Of a stretch of 35,101 nt of DNA, positions 23,906-32,005 are shown piece after piece; the stretch's first letter is position 1; the number at the start of each line of letters is the position of its first letter. Origin of the DNA: a virus. The translations under genes were made by a program, and so were the position numbers. The notes beneath the pieces were generated by a model. The model made no database searches. It was not told the origin of the DNA and saw nothing but the letters and a program-made list of their open reading frames with translations. Where the stretch lies: IMG/VR virus record IMGVR_UViG_3300018426_000075, positions 1 to 35,101 of that record, one strand, 5' to 3'.

Positions 23906-24139
23906 ATGGACATGACCACACTCTTTGGTGCTGTTAGCGACATGACCAATTTGCGCAAATCCGTTGTTGTTGACATGATAATGGTGCAACTCATCTCACT
24001 AACGCTGGGTTGCTTCATGTTGCTGGTGTTTTCCGGCCCAAAAATGGACTCAAACACGCTCACTTGGATTATCGGCGCGCTTTTCGTTTGTTTCAGCGCG
24101 ACCGGCATCGTTTACCGCCGTCTCGGTCAGCAAGGTTGA
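23906..24139 (+). CDS. Two-pass small membrane protein
   Basis: The 77-aa product starts at ATG 23906 (MDMTTLFGAV), one base after the previous stop and behind GGAGGGCGATG. Two membrane segments (about 23-43 and 51-70) are joined by a short SGPKMDSNT turn, with a basic C-terminus (YRRLGQQG). The size and hairpin topology would fit a holin or a virion membrane protein, but no family match is recalled. The last 90 bases overlap, on the other strand, the end of the 24050-24388 gene. Confidence 0.7.
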   Translation: MDMTTLFGAVSDMTNLRKSVVVDMIMVQLISLTLGCFMLLVFSGPKMDSNTLTWIIGALFVCFSATGIVYRRLGQQG

Positions 24140-24388
24140 CCATTTTCCGACGGGGCATTCGCTACTGTTGAGAATGGTTTTTGTTTTGATGAAACAACCA
24201 CAAAGACCGCAACGGTCGTGATTTCGGTCGGGACATGCGCGACAAATGTTCATTCGGCGTTCTCGCTCACTCAACGACGCCTTGTTGTTGGCGATAATGT
24301 CCAACGCCGCTCGCGAAAGGCTTCTCGCTGTGTCTACGGTGAGTGGGACACCCGCAACTTTTGGCGCACGACCGAGCCGCTTTCGCAT
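24050..24388 (-). CDS. Lone antisense zinc-binding protein
   Basis: The 112-aa product is the only leftward gene in the late block. Residues 38-82 hold ERERRMNICRACP, then CGLCGCFIKTKT and SSECPVGKW. This is the pattern of a small phage zinc protein family I recall as 'ICk.CP...C..CGCf...K......CPlgKW', with metal ligands C49, C52, C60, C63 and perhaps C78. The match supports it as real despite its orientation. It fills the 24140-24425 gap and overlaps the 3' end of the membrane-protein gene by 90 bases. An AAAGAGTG site lies upstream of ATG 24388. Role unknown. Confidence 0.7.
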   Translation of the reverse strand: MRKRLGRAPKVAGVPLTVDTARSLSRAALDIIANNKASLSERERRMNICRACPDRNHDRCGLCGCFIKTKTILNSSECPVGKWSTLLTETAVNDAGRAETNEKRADNPSERV

Positions 24389-24425
24389 GGAAACACTCTT
24401 TTGCTACGGCTACTTGGAGTTTGCT

Positions 24426-25094
24426 ATGGCGGAGCGTATTACGCGAGCGTCTTGCAAGTTTTGTCAAGACTCGGAACGCGACGGTCTTGAAGAAATGATG
24501 ACACATGGTATCATCATTGCAAAGCAGTTGGACAAAGACAAAGGCTGGCGTGAAGGGACGGCTGACCGTCATTTTCGCAACCACATGGGAGAGTATCACA
24601 TGGGAAGCAACAGCGAATGCGGCTTTTGTGTGTCTGTTAAGCGCGAAGAGTTGGAAATGGCTTACTTCAACGCGTCCATGACCGCCGAAGAAATCGCTTT
24701 GGACATCCAAATGCCCGAATCCAGCATTTACCACCACCTCAAACACCACCTCAAACCTGTCGTGCAAAAGGGTGCGGCAGACCTCATCATTGTTGAGGCA
24801 GGTCAAGAGATGGAATCGTTGAGGCACAATTTGTCGCGCATTAACGGTGAGTTGGGTCATTTTCTTGACGAGGCTGACCGCAACGACCCTCAATATGTCC
24901 GCAACATTGTTTCACTCCACAAAGAAGTGCGTGAAACGGTGAAAGACATTATGCGCGTTCAAGAACGCGCCGCTGGAACAACCAATGAACACATGACGGC
25001 GCAGACTATCAACATCCTCAAAGTTGAATTAGCGAAAGAGTCGCCCGAAGTGTGGGCGAGGCTTCGCGGTAAACTCATGGGAGAGGGTGAATGA
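24426..25094 (+). CDS. HTH/coiled-coil protein, candidate small terminase
   Basis: The 222-aa product uses ATG 24426, six bases after GGAG; longer in-frame starts would overlap the antisense gene. The N-terminus has CKFC, then HFRNHMGEYH and CGFC, likely a zinc site. Residues about 78-105 (MTAEEIALDIQMPESSIYHHLKHHL) fit a helix-turn-helix. A long helix follows (120-180) that could oligomerise. DNA-binding HTH plus oligomerisation helix, placed upstream of the large terminase, is the usual plan of a small terminase subunit. I infer that role; sequence similarity alone does not prove it. Confidence 0.5.
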   Translation: MAERITRASCKFCQDSERDGLEEMMTHGIIIAKQLDKDKGWREGTADRHFRNHMGEYHMGSNSECGFCVSVKREELEMAYFNASMTAEEIALDIQMPESSIYHHLKHHLKPVVQKGAADLIIVEAGQEMESLRHNLSRINGELGHFLDEADRNDPQYVRNIVSLHKEVRETVKDIMRVQERAAGTTNEHMTAQTINILKVELAKESPEVWARLRGKLMGEGE

Positions 25095-26350
25095 TGGTAG
25101 GCGGTCCCGAAGGAAGCACAAGTGGATTGCGTTTCAACCCTCGCGAAAGCGCGGAAGAGTTACAAGAAGACTCATCAGTTGGGCGTGAAGACTCCGAAGA
25201 GCGTGCGCGCCACGACGCCAAAAAACGCGAAGACCAAGACAAGCGCGCTAAAATGATGCAAGGATTGCAACACATGAAAATCAAAATCCCTCAAAAAGAC
25301 CCGGAAGACGAAGAAGACAGTCAAATGAAACAACAGGCTGAACTCGCTCAAATGACCGGGCAGGTCGGCCAAAGTGAGGCTATTGACGGAGCCAATCCTA
25401 ACGCCAGCGGCCTCGGTGCAAACATGATGCTTTCTACCGCACCTTTCATTGATGATGCTTTTGAAATGATTCGCAAAAAACGCGAACCAAAGTTTGACGA
25501 TGAAAAACCGAAGAAAACCACAACCATTGACACGGCGATGGCGAGGCAACGCGCTAAGAAAGGTAGGCGGAAGAAAGGGAAAATGGAAACCACCGAAACC
25601 AAAACTCGCGGTAAAGGAAAGGCGAGTAAACGAACTCGTGTCGGCGCAAGGCGAAATCCAAAAGCGACGACTTCAATGATGGCTGGTTCTGCACCGTTTC
25701 GTTCGTTTGGTGGTTTCTACGGTTATCAACAGCCTACTCGTTTTGGAATGCCGCGACTTACATCGGCCACTCACACACAAGCGCGCACCGCTCTTGCTAA
25801 TCCACAAAAGAAAGTCGCACAGGATATGCGACAAGCCCTCCGTCAAGAATCTCCACCGTTGGATGACCCTATCCCCACTCCTACTGTTTCTCCCGAAGCG
25901 AGAAAAGTTCGCGCACCGCGCGGTTCGCGTGATGCTATGCCGCACAAGAAAGCAATGCATCTACCACGCGAAACCATCACTCCCGGCGGGAAAAAAATGT
26001 CGCATGCTACATCTCTCGCTGGTGGTGCTGGCGGTATTGGGTCAACCGATGCTATCCTCGCTTCCGAAGAGTTTCTACTTAAGCGCGCTCAAAAAGTCAA
26101 GTTGACGGGGTTATCACCTCGCGACCGTATTGAATATCGTCAACTCATTGACCAACTCAATCATTTGATGCGACGCATGATGCGCAAAGAGGACAAATCC
26201 ATGCAAGGCGCGACCGAAGGTGCAACCGATAACGCTTCGGGTGGTTTAACATCAGCACCGACGGGGGCGACAGAAACCGACCCCGACGATGATGCAACGC
26301 GTTGGGGTGCGCATCCTTACGACCTGTATGTGCGACGAGGTGGTGTTTGA
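25091..26350 (+). CDS. Basic low-complexity late protein
   Basis: The 419-aa product has its start at ATG 25091 (or 25094), overlapping the previous stop after GAGAGGGTG. It is highly charged throughout. An acidic/basic N-terminal helix (15-80) comes first. A very basic stretch follows (about 145-195, AMARQRAKKGRRKKGKM and KRTRVGARRNPK). A Gly/Phe/Tyr segment (FRSFGGFYGYQQP) and a short helix (RIEYRQLIDQLNHLMRRMM) come last. The composition suggests a nucleic-acid-binding virion-internal protein. No enzymatic motif or known family is seen. Confidence 0.6.
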   Translation: MMVGGPEGSTSGLRFNPRESAEELQEDSSVGREDSEERARHDAKKREDQDKRAKMMQGLQHMKIKIPQKDPEDEEDSQMKQQAELAQMTGQVGQSEAIDGANPNASGLGANMMLSTAPFIDDAFEMIRKKREPKFDDEKPKKTTTIDTAMARQRAKKGRRKKGKMETTETKTRGKGKASKRTRVGARRNPKATTSMMAGSAPFRSFGGFYGYQQPTRFGMPRLTSATHTQARTALANPQKKVAQDMRQALRQESPPLDDPIPTPTVSPEARKVRAPRGSRDAMPHKKAMHLPRETITPGGKKMSHATSLAGGAGGIGSTDAILASEEFLLKRAQKVKLTGLSPRDRIEYRQLIDQLNHLMRRMMRKEDKSMQGATEGATDNASGGLTSAPTGATETDPDDDATRWGAHPYDLYVRRGGV

Positions 26351-28143
26351 TGACCGACCTTATCATCAAAGGGAAGGGTGTGTGGTATCGTGATAAAGAC
26401 GGTGTTATGCACGATATGACCTTCCCTCCGCCCGACTCCGACCATCAAACCTTGAGTCATTTTCATATCAATTCAAAAACAGGAAAACCGTTTGAAGAAT
26501 TGCTTGAGTCGGGGTTGCTTGGTAAGTTTCCGATGGAGATTGCGGCTGGTATTATGGCGCGAGAATTGGTGGAAAGTGGATACACAGACGCGAGCGGAAT
26601 GAAAAGAAAGTTTGTTAATCAAGCATCCGCTTTACAATTCGCAAAGAAGATATTCAATGACGGAACAATGCGATTCAACAAAATCAAAGAAAAAGCGGGT
26701 GACAAGATAAATCAAATACCGATACCTTTTCGCGAAGACGGTTCGCTTCACCCCGATTACAAAAACAACCACTACGGCGGTCACCAACACAAAAAAACAC
26801 CAACGGCTGACCGACAGACGAGAACCAGCGATGGTAGACTCATCAACAACCATGCGCGAAACGAAATACATCCCGAATTGGGTCAACACCTTGAATCAGC
26901 CGCACTTCACGCCGCGAAAGAGATTCAAGAGGAAGCGAATAGATACGGTTTTCAAACTTCCATAGGCGCGCAACAAAATTGCATTGAGCCTCAACAAATC
27001 ACCAGCGGTGTGACACATCGTTACACTTCAAACGATAAAGACCCAACTTCTCGCGACAACACAAAATACCCTTCTCATTACAAGGATTTGCACGAACAAA
27101 GTGCCGCTTATGGTCGCATTTCACCGATGGATATTGTGTCTGTTCTCCCAAGTGATTTCTTTGTGCCTTCAACGGGGGGAGGTATGTCAACCGCTGTTAA
27201 AAATCGGTTGAAAGCAATGGGCTTCAACGCAACCACAGCGAGACAAATGGCTCGCGCACCCGTTAATCAGTTGCTTTACGGAAGCGGTAAAGACGGGCGC
27301 GCTTCCGGATTGCAGAAAGTGATGAAAAACCTTCGTGCAGGTTTGCAAATAGACACCAACGATGACATTCATGCTATGTTTGCGAAACATCGTTCTCAAG
27401 TTGCTCCGCAAGTTCGCGGCGGTGACAATGGGCGAAACCACGCGGCAATTGAAATCTTGGCGATGTTGAAAACAGCAGAAGAGATGAATGTTGACCCGAA
27501 CAGCCTTTCAATGTATCAAACAGCACCGAGTGGAATTGTCAGTTCTTGGCGCGATGTTGCACTTCAATCGGGCGGCAAACAACTTGATTTGGAAGCATTG
27601 GGTAGTGCCGATGAATCACACGGTATGCGAGGTAAGTTTGCTGGTGACACCGAACATCGCTATCAACAATTCCCCGAACATTTGAGCGGAGGTGCGCTTG
27701 GAGATGACCGACCCGTCCCACCTGTTATGCCCGAAGAGCCGATGAGCGCGCCACCACCGATTGACACTACACAGGAAGTCATTGGTGAAGACCTCGTGCC
27801 TGTTCAACCAGCGGGTTTTGATTTTTCGGACATGGCGGGATTCAATCCTTTTCCGGAAGGAAGAGATTTTGCTATGTCCGACGACGACCCAATGGGTGTC
27901 ATCGCGAATATCATGGAGCGCGTGCAGTTACACGATGCTGGTGGCTCTTTGATAGTGAAATATGACCCGATGGATGCATACGACATGCAACGATTAGGAA
28001 ACGAAGTTGGCGTATCCAGCGCGACTGTTCGCGCGATTGCTATGTCGCTTGGTGATTGGGGCGTCATAGCGAAATCTTTTAACACGACGCCCGATGTCGT
28101 TCGCGCTATCAAGAGGTCTTGCGGGGGTGCGTTGAATGGTTGA
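26350..28143 (+). CDS. Large late protein with C-terminal HTH-like repeat
   Basis: The 597-aa product starts at ATG 26350, sharing one base with the preceding stop (MTDLIIKGKGVWYRDKDGV). The N-terminal region (1-130) looks folded and contains a 'DDxHFHINSKTGKPF'-type loop; a His/Lys-rich linker and a helical middle follow. Residues about 545-592 contain two successive HTH-like stretches (RLGNEVGVSSATVRAIAMSL and GVIAKSFNTTPDVVRAIKRS). A proline/acid segment near 470-520 includes 'AGFDFSDMAGF', loosely like the window's motif. It is probably a virion or DNA-packaging-associated protein; unassigned. Confidence 0.6.
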   Translation: MTDLIIKGKGVWYRDKDGVMHDMTFPPPDSDHQTLSHFHINSKTGKPFEELLESGLLGKFPMEIAAGIMARELVESGYTDASGMKRKFVNQASALQFAKKIFNDGTMRFNKIKEKAGDKINQIPIPFREDGSLHPDYKNNHYGGHQHKKTPTADRQTRTSDGRLINNHARNEIHPELGQHLESAALHAAKEIQEEANRYGFQTSIGAQQNCIEPQQITSGVTHRYTSNDKDPTSRDNTKYPSHYKDLHEQSAAYGRISPMDIVSVLPSDFFVPSTGGGMSTAVKNRLKAMGFNATTARQMARAPVNQLLYGSGKDGRASGLQKVMKNLRAGLQIDTNDDIHAMFAKHRSQVAPQVRGGDNGRNHAAIEILAMLKTAEEMNVDPNSLSMYQTAPSGIVSSWRDVALQSGGKQLDLEALGSADESHGMRGKFAGDTEHRYQQFPEHLSGGALGDDRPVPPVMPEEPMSAPPPIDTTQEVIGEDLVPVQPAGFDFSDMAGFNPFPEGRDFAMSDDDPMGVIANIMERVQLHDAGGSLIVKYDPMDAYDMQRLGNEVGVSSATVRAIAMSLGDWGVIAKSFNTTPDVVRAIKRSCGGALNG

Positions 28144-29908
28144 AAATTGGGAAATTGAATGGAACAGTAGCATGCTTGAACATGGTCGTGACTTAGGAAC
28201 GATGGAGTTCATTTTCGCGAAAGGCGGAACCGTCACGGACATGAATTATGTCATGTTTGATGTTCAAGACAACACTTGGGAACCTCTCATTAAGGCCGTC
28301 GCGGAGCGTGACAATTCTCACCCCGACATCATTCGGAAGAATGTTGAAGAACAACAACAACAACAACCACCACCACCACCGTTCTTTATGGACCGACAAC
28401 AACAAGGCGCGCAACCATTCATGGGAACAGGCGTCCGCAGTCCTCGCGAGGCTAACAGACAATACAACACAGCACAGCGAATGGCTAACCTCTCAAACTA
28501 CGATAACAACCCTACCGCAATGAACGCTTTGCGCGCTGGGAAATACGGTGCGGCTATGGGTCGCGGTATTATGGCAGGGGCAAGTAAGTTCAAGGAGGGT
28601 ATGCAAAACCGCAATCAAAGAAGGCAAGACCGACAGGTTGAGCGTCTTGGACGCGCGTTTGATAGGGACCAACAATATCAACAAAACCCTACCGGAATGA
28701 ACGCACTACGCGCAGGTAGATTTGGAGATGCTGGTCGCCACGCCCTTCAAGCCGTTAAAGAAAGCGGTCTTGGTGACCGCATGAAAGAGTTCATGGGTGG
28801 CGCAGGTCGCGCAATCAGCGATTTGCGACACTTACCTCAAGCCGCCAAAGACTCTTACATTGAAGGACGAACTCGTCGTGAACAAAATGCGCGACGAAGT
28901 GCGCTTGAAGGTGGATTGGGGCGCGCTCAAACAGAAGAACAACAGGCTCGCGATAGGTATGTTCCGGGCAGTCAACTTGGTGACCGAAACATAGACCAAG
29001 CGTTGTCCGGTATCAATGAACGACTTTCGCGAGATTATCAAGTGCAACCTGCTCTTCACGAAAGAGGAAAGAACAAAGGCATGCCGAAAGAAACCGTTCA
29101 AGACGCTATGCGACGCGAAATCCAAGAAATCGGTGCGGGACAAGAAGCACCGCGAGAAGGCACAATGGCTCGCATGAGGCGAATGGGTGATGAGCGAAGA
29201 GCGGTAAACGAAGCACAGCAAACTGCTTTCGCTCCTTCAAATGTTGTTCCGGAGGAAGAGCCACAGCCACCTGCGTTGCCCGAAGCACCTACACCCGAAG
29301 CGGAAGAAGCGGCGAATGCAGATGCACCAACGGAACAAGCGGTTCCGGAAATTGATTTTGGTGACTCACCAACGGAAGAGGCGACCCCGGAAATTGAGTT
29401 TGGTAACCCACCCGACACCGGTGTCGTTGCTCCAAAACCTGCGGCGGCTGGTGAAACAGCGACAGTCACGGAAGAGCCATCGTTCGGTGCGAGGTTTGCG
29501 ACTGATGCAGAAATGAAGTTGGGTGCAACCGCTGGTGATAGGGTAAAGAATGCGTTGGATAAAGTCTACCAACAGCATCAAGAAAAGCCGTTCGCGGACC
29601 GCGATGCAATGATGGAAGCGTTGATGCAAGCCGGTATTGGTTCAAAGACGATGACTGCCGCTAACAAGTTGAGCGGTAAAACAGCAAACGCGGCAGAAAG
29701 TGCTTTGAGTGAAATCTTTGGTCCCGCGCAAGCAAAACAAATTGTTCAATCAGCACAAGCAGGTAACCAAGAAGCAAAACAAATTGTTGAGCAAGTCGTC
29801 GGTAACAACAACACCCCGGAGATTGATTTTGCTGGCGCGATGAACATGTCCGAAGACGAACATGTAGCCTCATGGGATTCGTTATTGAAAGGGTTGAATA
29901 TACGGTGA
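28136..29908 (+). CDS. Late protein with repeats and three IDFG-type motifs
   Basis: The 590-aa product starts 8 bases inside the previous gene. Residues 1-60 look folded. A Q5P5 tract (about 75-85) follows. Two related units, NPTAMNALRAGKYG and NPTGMNALRAGRFG, sit about 60 residues apart in an Arg/Gln-rich helical region. The C-terminal third is a Pro/Glu/Ala linker with EIDFGDSP (405-412) and EIEFGNPP (419-426). A helical domain and a last PEIDFA (561-566) follow. The layout suggests a flexible virion-internal or scaffold-like protein that docks a partner through these motifs. No family is recognised. Confidence 0.65.
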   Translation: MVENWEIEWNSSMLEHGRDLGTMEFIFAKGGTVTDMNYVMFDVQDNTWEPLIKAVAERDNSHPDIIRKNVEEQQQQQPPPPPFFMDRQQQGAQPFMGTGVRSPREANRQYNTAQRMANLSNYDNNPTAMNALRAGKYGAAMGRGIMAGASKFKEGMQNRNQRRQDRQVERLGRAFDRDQQYQQNPTGMNALRAGRFGDAGRHALQAVKESGLGDRMKEFMGGAGRAISDLRHLPQAAKDSYIEGRTRREQNARRSALEGGLGRAQTEEQQARDRYVPGSQLGDRNIDQALSGINERLSRDYQVQPALHERGKNKGMPKETVQDAMRREIQEIGAGQEAPREGTMARMRRMGDERRAVNEAQQTAFAPSNVVPEEEPQPPALPEAPTPEAEEAANADAPTEQAVPEIDFGDSPTEEATPEIEFGNPPDTGVVAPKPAAAGETATVTEEPSFGARFATDAEMKLGATAGDRVKNALDKVYQQHQEKPFADRDAMMEALMQAGIGSKTMTAANKLSGKTANAAESALSEIFGPAQAKQIVQSAQAGNQEAKQIVEQVVGNNNTPEIDFAGAMNMSEDEHVASWDSLLKGLNIR

Positions 29909-29914
29909 TGGCGT

Positions 29915-31315
29915 GTGTCCTCGCTCTCCCTTGAAGCAATTGAAGAAATTGACTTTGAGGTAGCGAAGCGCGACTTCAAGTTTTTCTTTGAAGAGATTCT
30001 TGGGTTTCAACTTTCATGGCATCACGAGCAATGGTTCAACAACCTTGAATCGCGTAAGCGGTATTGTGTTAAAGCCGCGCGTGACCACGGTAAGTCAACG
30101 CTGTTCCTCGGCTACATGCTTTGGAAAACGGCGTTCAACCCAAAGACAAAAGCCGTGTTGATTTCGCACAGTCTGCATCAGTCCATCCACCACATGCGCA
30201 CACTCAATGATTTGATTGACAGCGTTCCTTTTCTCGCGAAAATGAAGAAACCCGATTCGTGGTCCAAGACTTTCTTTGGTTTTAGCAACGGTTCAAACAT
30301 CAGCGCAAAGTCGGTCGGTGGTGCTATCCGTGGTATCCACCCCGACCTCATTCTTTGCGACGACATTCTGTGGGGAACGACGGACACCGAACTCGCTCGC
30401 GTTGCTTCGTGGTTTTACGAAGTCCTTGTGCCGACGCTTCACCACACCTCCAAACTGATGATTGTCGGCACACCATTTACACCAACTGACCTTTACACCG
30501 AACTTGAATCGCGCGAAGGTTATCTCGTTGAAACCTACCCCGCCATCAACGCGAAAGGCGAAGCGTTGTGGCCCGAACGATGGGACTTGGAGTCACTTGA
30601 TGCTCGTCGTAATGACATGCCCGCCATTGCGTTTGCGCGCGAATACCTGTGTGAACCGATGGATGATGTGAGCAGTCTTTTCCCCTCAACCATTCTCCAA
30701 GCCGCGAAAGACACAACACTCAAGTTGATTGAGCGTGAAGTTGGCGACCCCGACGACCAATACTTCATCGGTTGGGACCCCGCTATTTCATCCGACCGCG
30801 CGGCTGACTACACCGTGATGGTGGTGCTTCGTCGCCCATCCACCAATCCCGAACTGCTTGAGTTGGTTCACGCGATTCGTAGAAAGAACATGGACTTCCG
30901 CACACAAATCACCGAGATTCAACGATTGAATGCAAAGTTCAATCCCGATGTCATTGAACTTGAGGCGAACAACTTCCAGCGCGTCTTTGCAACTGAATTG
31001 CGCGCGGACACCGACCTTCCCATCAAGACCTTCATTTCCACACGCCAACGCCGTGAGTCGCTTCTCATGGGTTTGGTGTTGCGCTTTGAGAAAGAGCAAA
31101 TCCGTTTGCCGTGGGGTGATGACCGTTCTCGCACGCTCATGTCCGAACTTGAGCGCGAACTGCTGATGTTCGGTATGAGCAAAAAGGGACGGCTTGACAG
31201 CATCGGTCGGCACGACGACTTCGCTATTGCGCTCGCATTAGCGCATTGGGCCACCACGGAGTTCCGCGAACGCATCGTGGACTTGGATGAAATCATGGAG
31301 GGGTTGATAGATTGA
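29915..31315 (+). CDS. terL: Terminase large subunit
   Basis: The 466-aa product uses GTG 29915, six bases after the previous stop; the nearby ATG is out of frame. The N-terminal ATPase has Walker A ARDHGKST (55-62) and Walker B LILCDD (145-150), with a coupling-type SGT-like segment at 184-187 (VGTP). The C-terminal RNase-H-like nuclease has D288 in GWDPAISSDRA, E350 in IELEANNF and D434/D435 in GRHDDFAIALA. This is the motor that packages viral DNA into proheads and cuts it. The length is normal. It is the most secure functional call in the window and marks it as a tailed-virus genome. Confidence 0.93.
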   Translation: MSSLSLEAIEEIDFEVAKRDFKFFFEEILGFQLSWHHEQWFNNLESRKRYCVKAARDHGKSTLFLGYMLWKTAFNPKTKAVLISHSLHQSIHHMRTLNDLIDSVPFLAKMKKPDSWSKTFFGFSNGSNISAKSVGGAIRGIHPDLILCDDILWGTTDTELARVASWFYEVLVPTLHHTSKLMIVGTPFTPTDLYTELESREGYLVETYPAINAKGEALWPERWDLESLDARRNDMPAIAFAREYLCEPMDDVSSLFPSTILQAAKDTTLKLIEREVGDPDDQYFIGWDPAISSDRAADYTVMVVLRRPSTNPELLELVHAIRRKNMDFRTQITEIQRLNAKFNPDVIELEANNFQRVFATELRADTDLPIKTFISTRQRRESLLMGLVLRFEKEQIRLPWGDDRSRTLMSELERELLMFGMSKKGRLDSIGRHDDFAIALALAHWATTEFRERIVDLDEIMEGLID

Positions 31316-31345
31316 TTTATCCTTTCAGCGAATGGGGTTTTTGAG

Positions 31346-31528
31346 ATGAGTTGCGAATGTGATTTGTGTGTAGGGACCGATGCCGCGTTTGGCTACCTTG
31401 AGAAGAAACTGTGTCCCGAAGGCAAAGCCGCCGCAAAAAAGAAGTTCAAAGTGTATCCAAGCGCGTATGCGAATGGATGGGCTGTTCAATACTGTCGTGG
31501 CAAGTTTAGGGGGAAGAAAAAGAAATGA
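31346..31528 (+). CDS. Small basic Cys protein of a marine-virus type
   Basis: The 60-aa product begins MSCECDLCVG and ends in KFRGKKKK. The segment KKKFKVYPSAYANGWAVQYC matches, from memory, a short motif ('KkKfKVYPSAYANgyAvk.C') found in small proteins of marine phages and large algal viruses. Their function is unknown; they are often grouped with packaging or virion genes. The Cys could bind metal. The stop overlaps the next start. Confidence 0.7.
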   Translation: MSCECDLCVGTDAAFGYLEKKLCPEGKAAAKKKFKVYPSAYANGWAVQYCRGKFRGKKKK

Positions 31529-32004
31529 CGGTTGAGAAGAACTTGAACCGTTGGTTCAAGGAGAAGTGGGTGGATGTTTCGCGCACAGGTAAGGATGGTA
31601 AGCATCCTCCGTGTGGCCGAAGCAAAGCCAACACTTCCAGCAAGGGTTACCCGAAGTGTCGCCCATCCGTCAAGGTTTCAAGTAAGACCCCCAAGACCAG
31701 CGGCTCTATGTCAGCAGGTCAAAAGCGCGCGGCTACCAAACGCAAGCGTAGCAAAAAGCAGGGTGTAGGCGGAAAGCCCACTATCGTTAAAGCGATGGAC
31801 AATGCGTGGGTGTTCATGAAGGGGCGCAACGACCGTGGCGACTATCCACCATGCCCTACACCGAGCAAAGACCCGTATCAAGACCCGTATCAAGCGCAAT
31901 ACGCCGCGAAGAGGCAAATGGAATACGCGCGACAAAGAGGTGAGCAACTTTTCCTTACAACATACCCATGCGTATGCGGGTATCATCATTTGACGAGGGG
32001 TTGA
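31525..32004 (+). CDS. Small basic protein, DUF5872-like
   Basis: The 159-aa product has residues 8-50 (NRWFKEKWVDVSRTGKDGKH, then PPCGRS and KGYPKCRP) resembling DUF5872-type proteins, as I recall them, from phages and nucleocytoplasmic viruses. A very basic stretch follows (QKRAATKRKRSKK). The C-terminal half has a tandem DPYQDPYQAQY and ends with CVCGYHH, a possible metal site. It is probably a nucleic-acid-associated virion protein; the family name is from memory. Confidence 0.65.
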   Translation: MTVEKNLNRWFKEKWVDVSRTGKDGKHPPCGRSKANTSSKGYPKCRPSVKVSSKTPKTSGSMSAGQKRAATKRKRSKKQGVGGKPTIVKAMDNAWVFMKGRNDRGDYPPCPTPSKDPYQDPYQAQYAAKRQMEYARQRGEQLFLTTYPCVCGYHHLTRG

Positions 32005-32005
32005 C

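Noticed and set aside
29915-29956. EEIDFE near the start of the large terminase as another copy of the shared motif
   Set aside because: It lacks the Gly and lies in the folded N-terminal helix of the terminase rather than in a linker, so it is probably a chance match.
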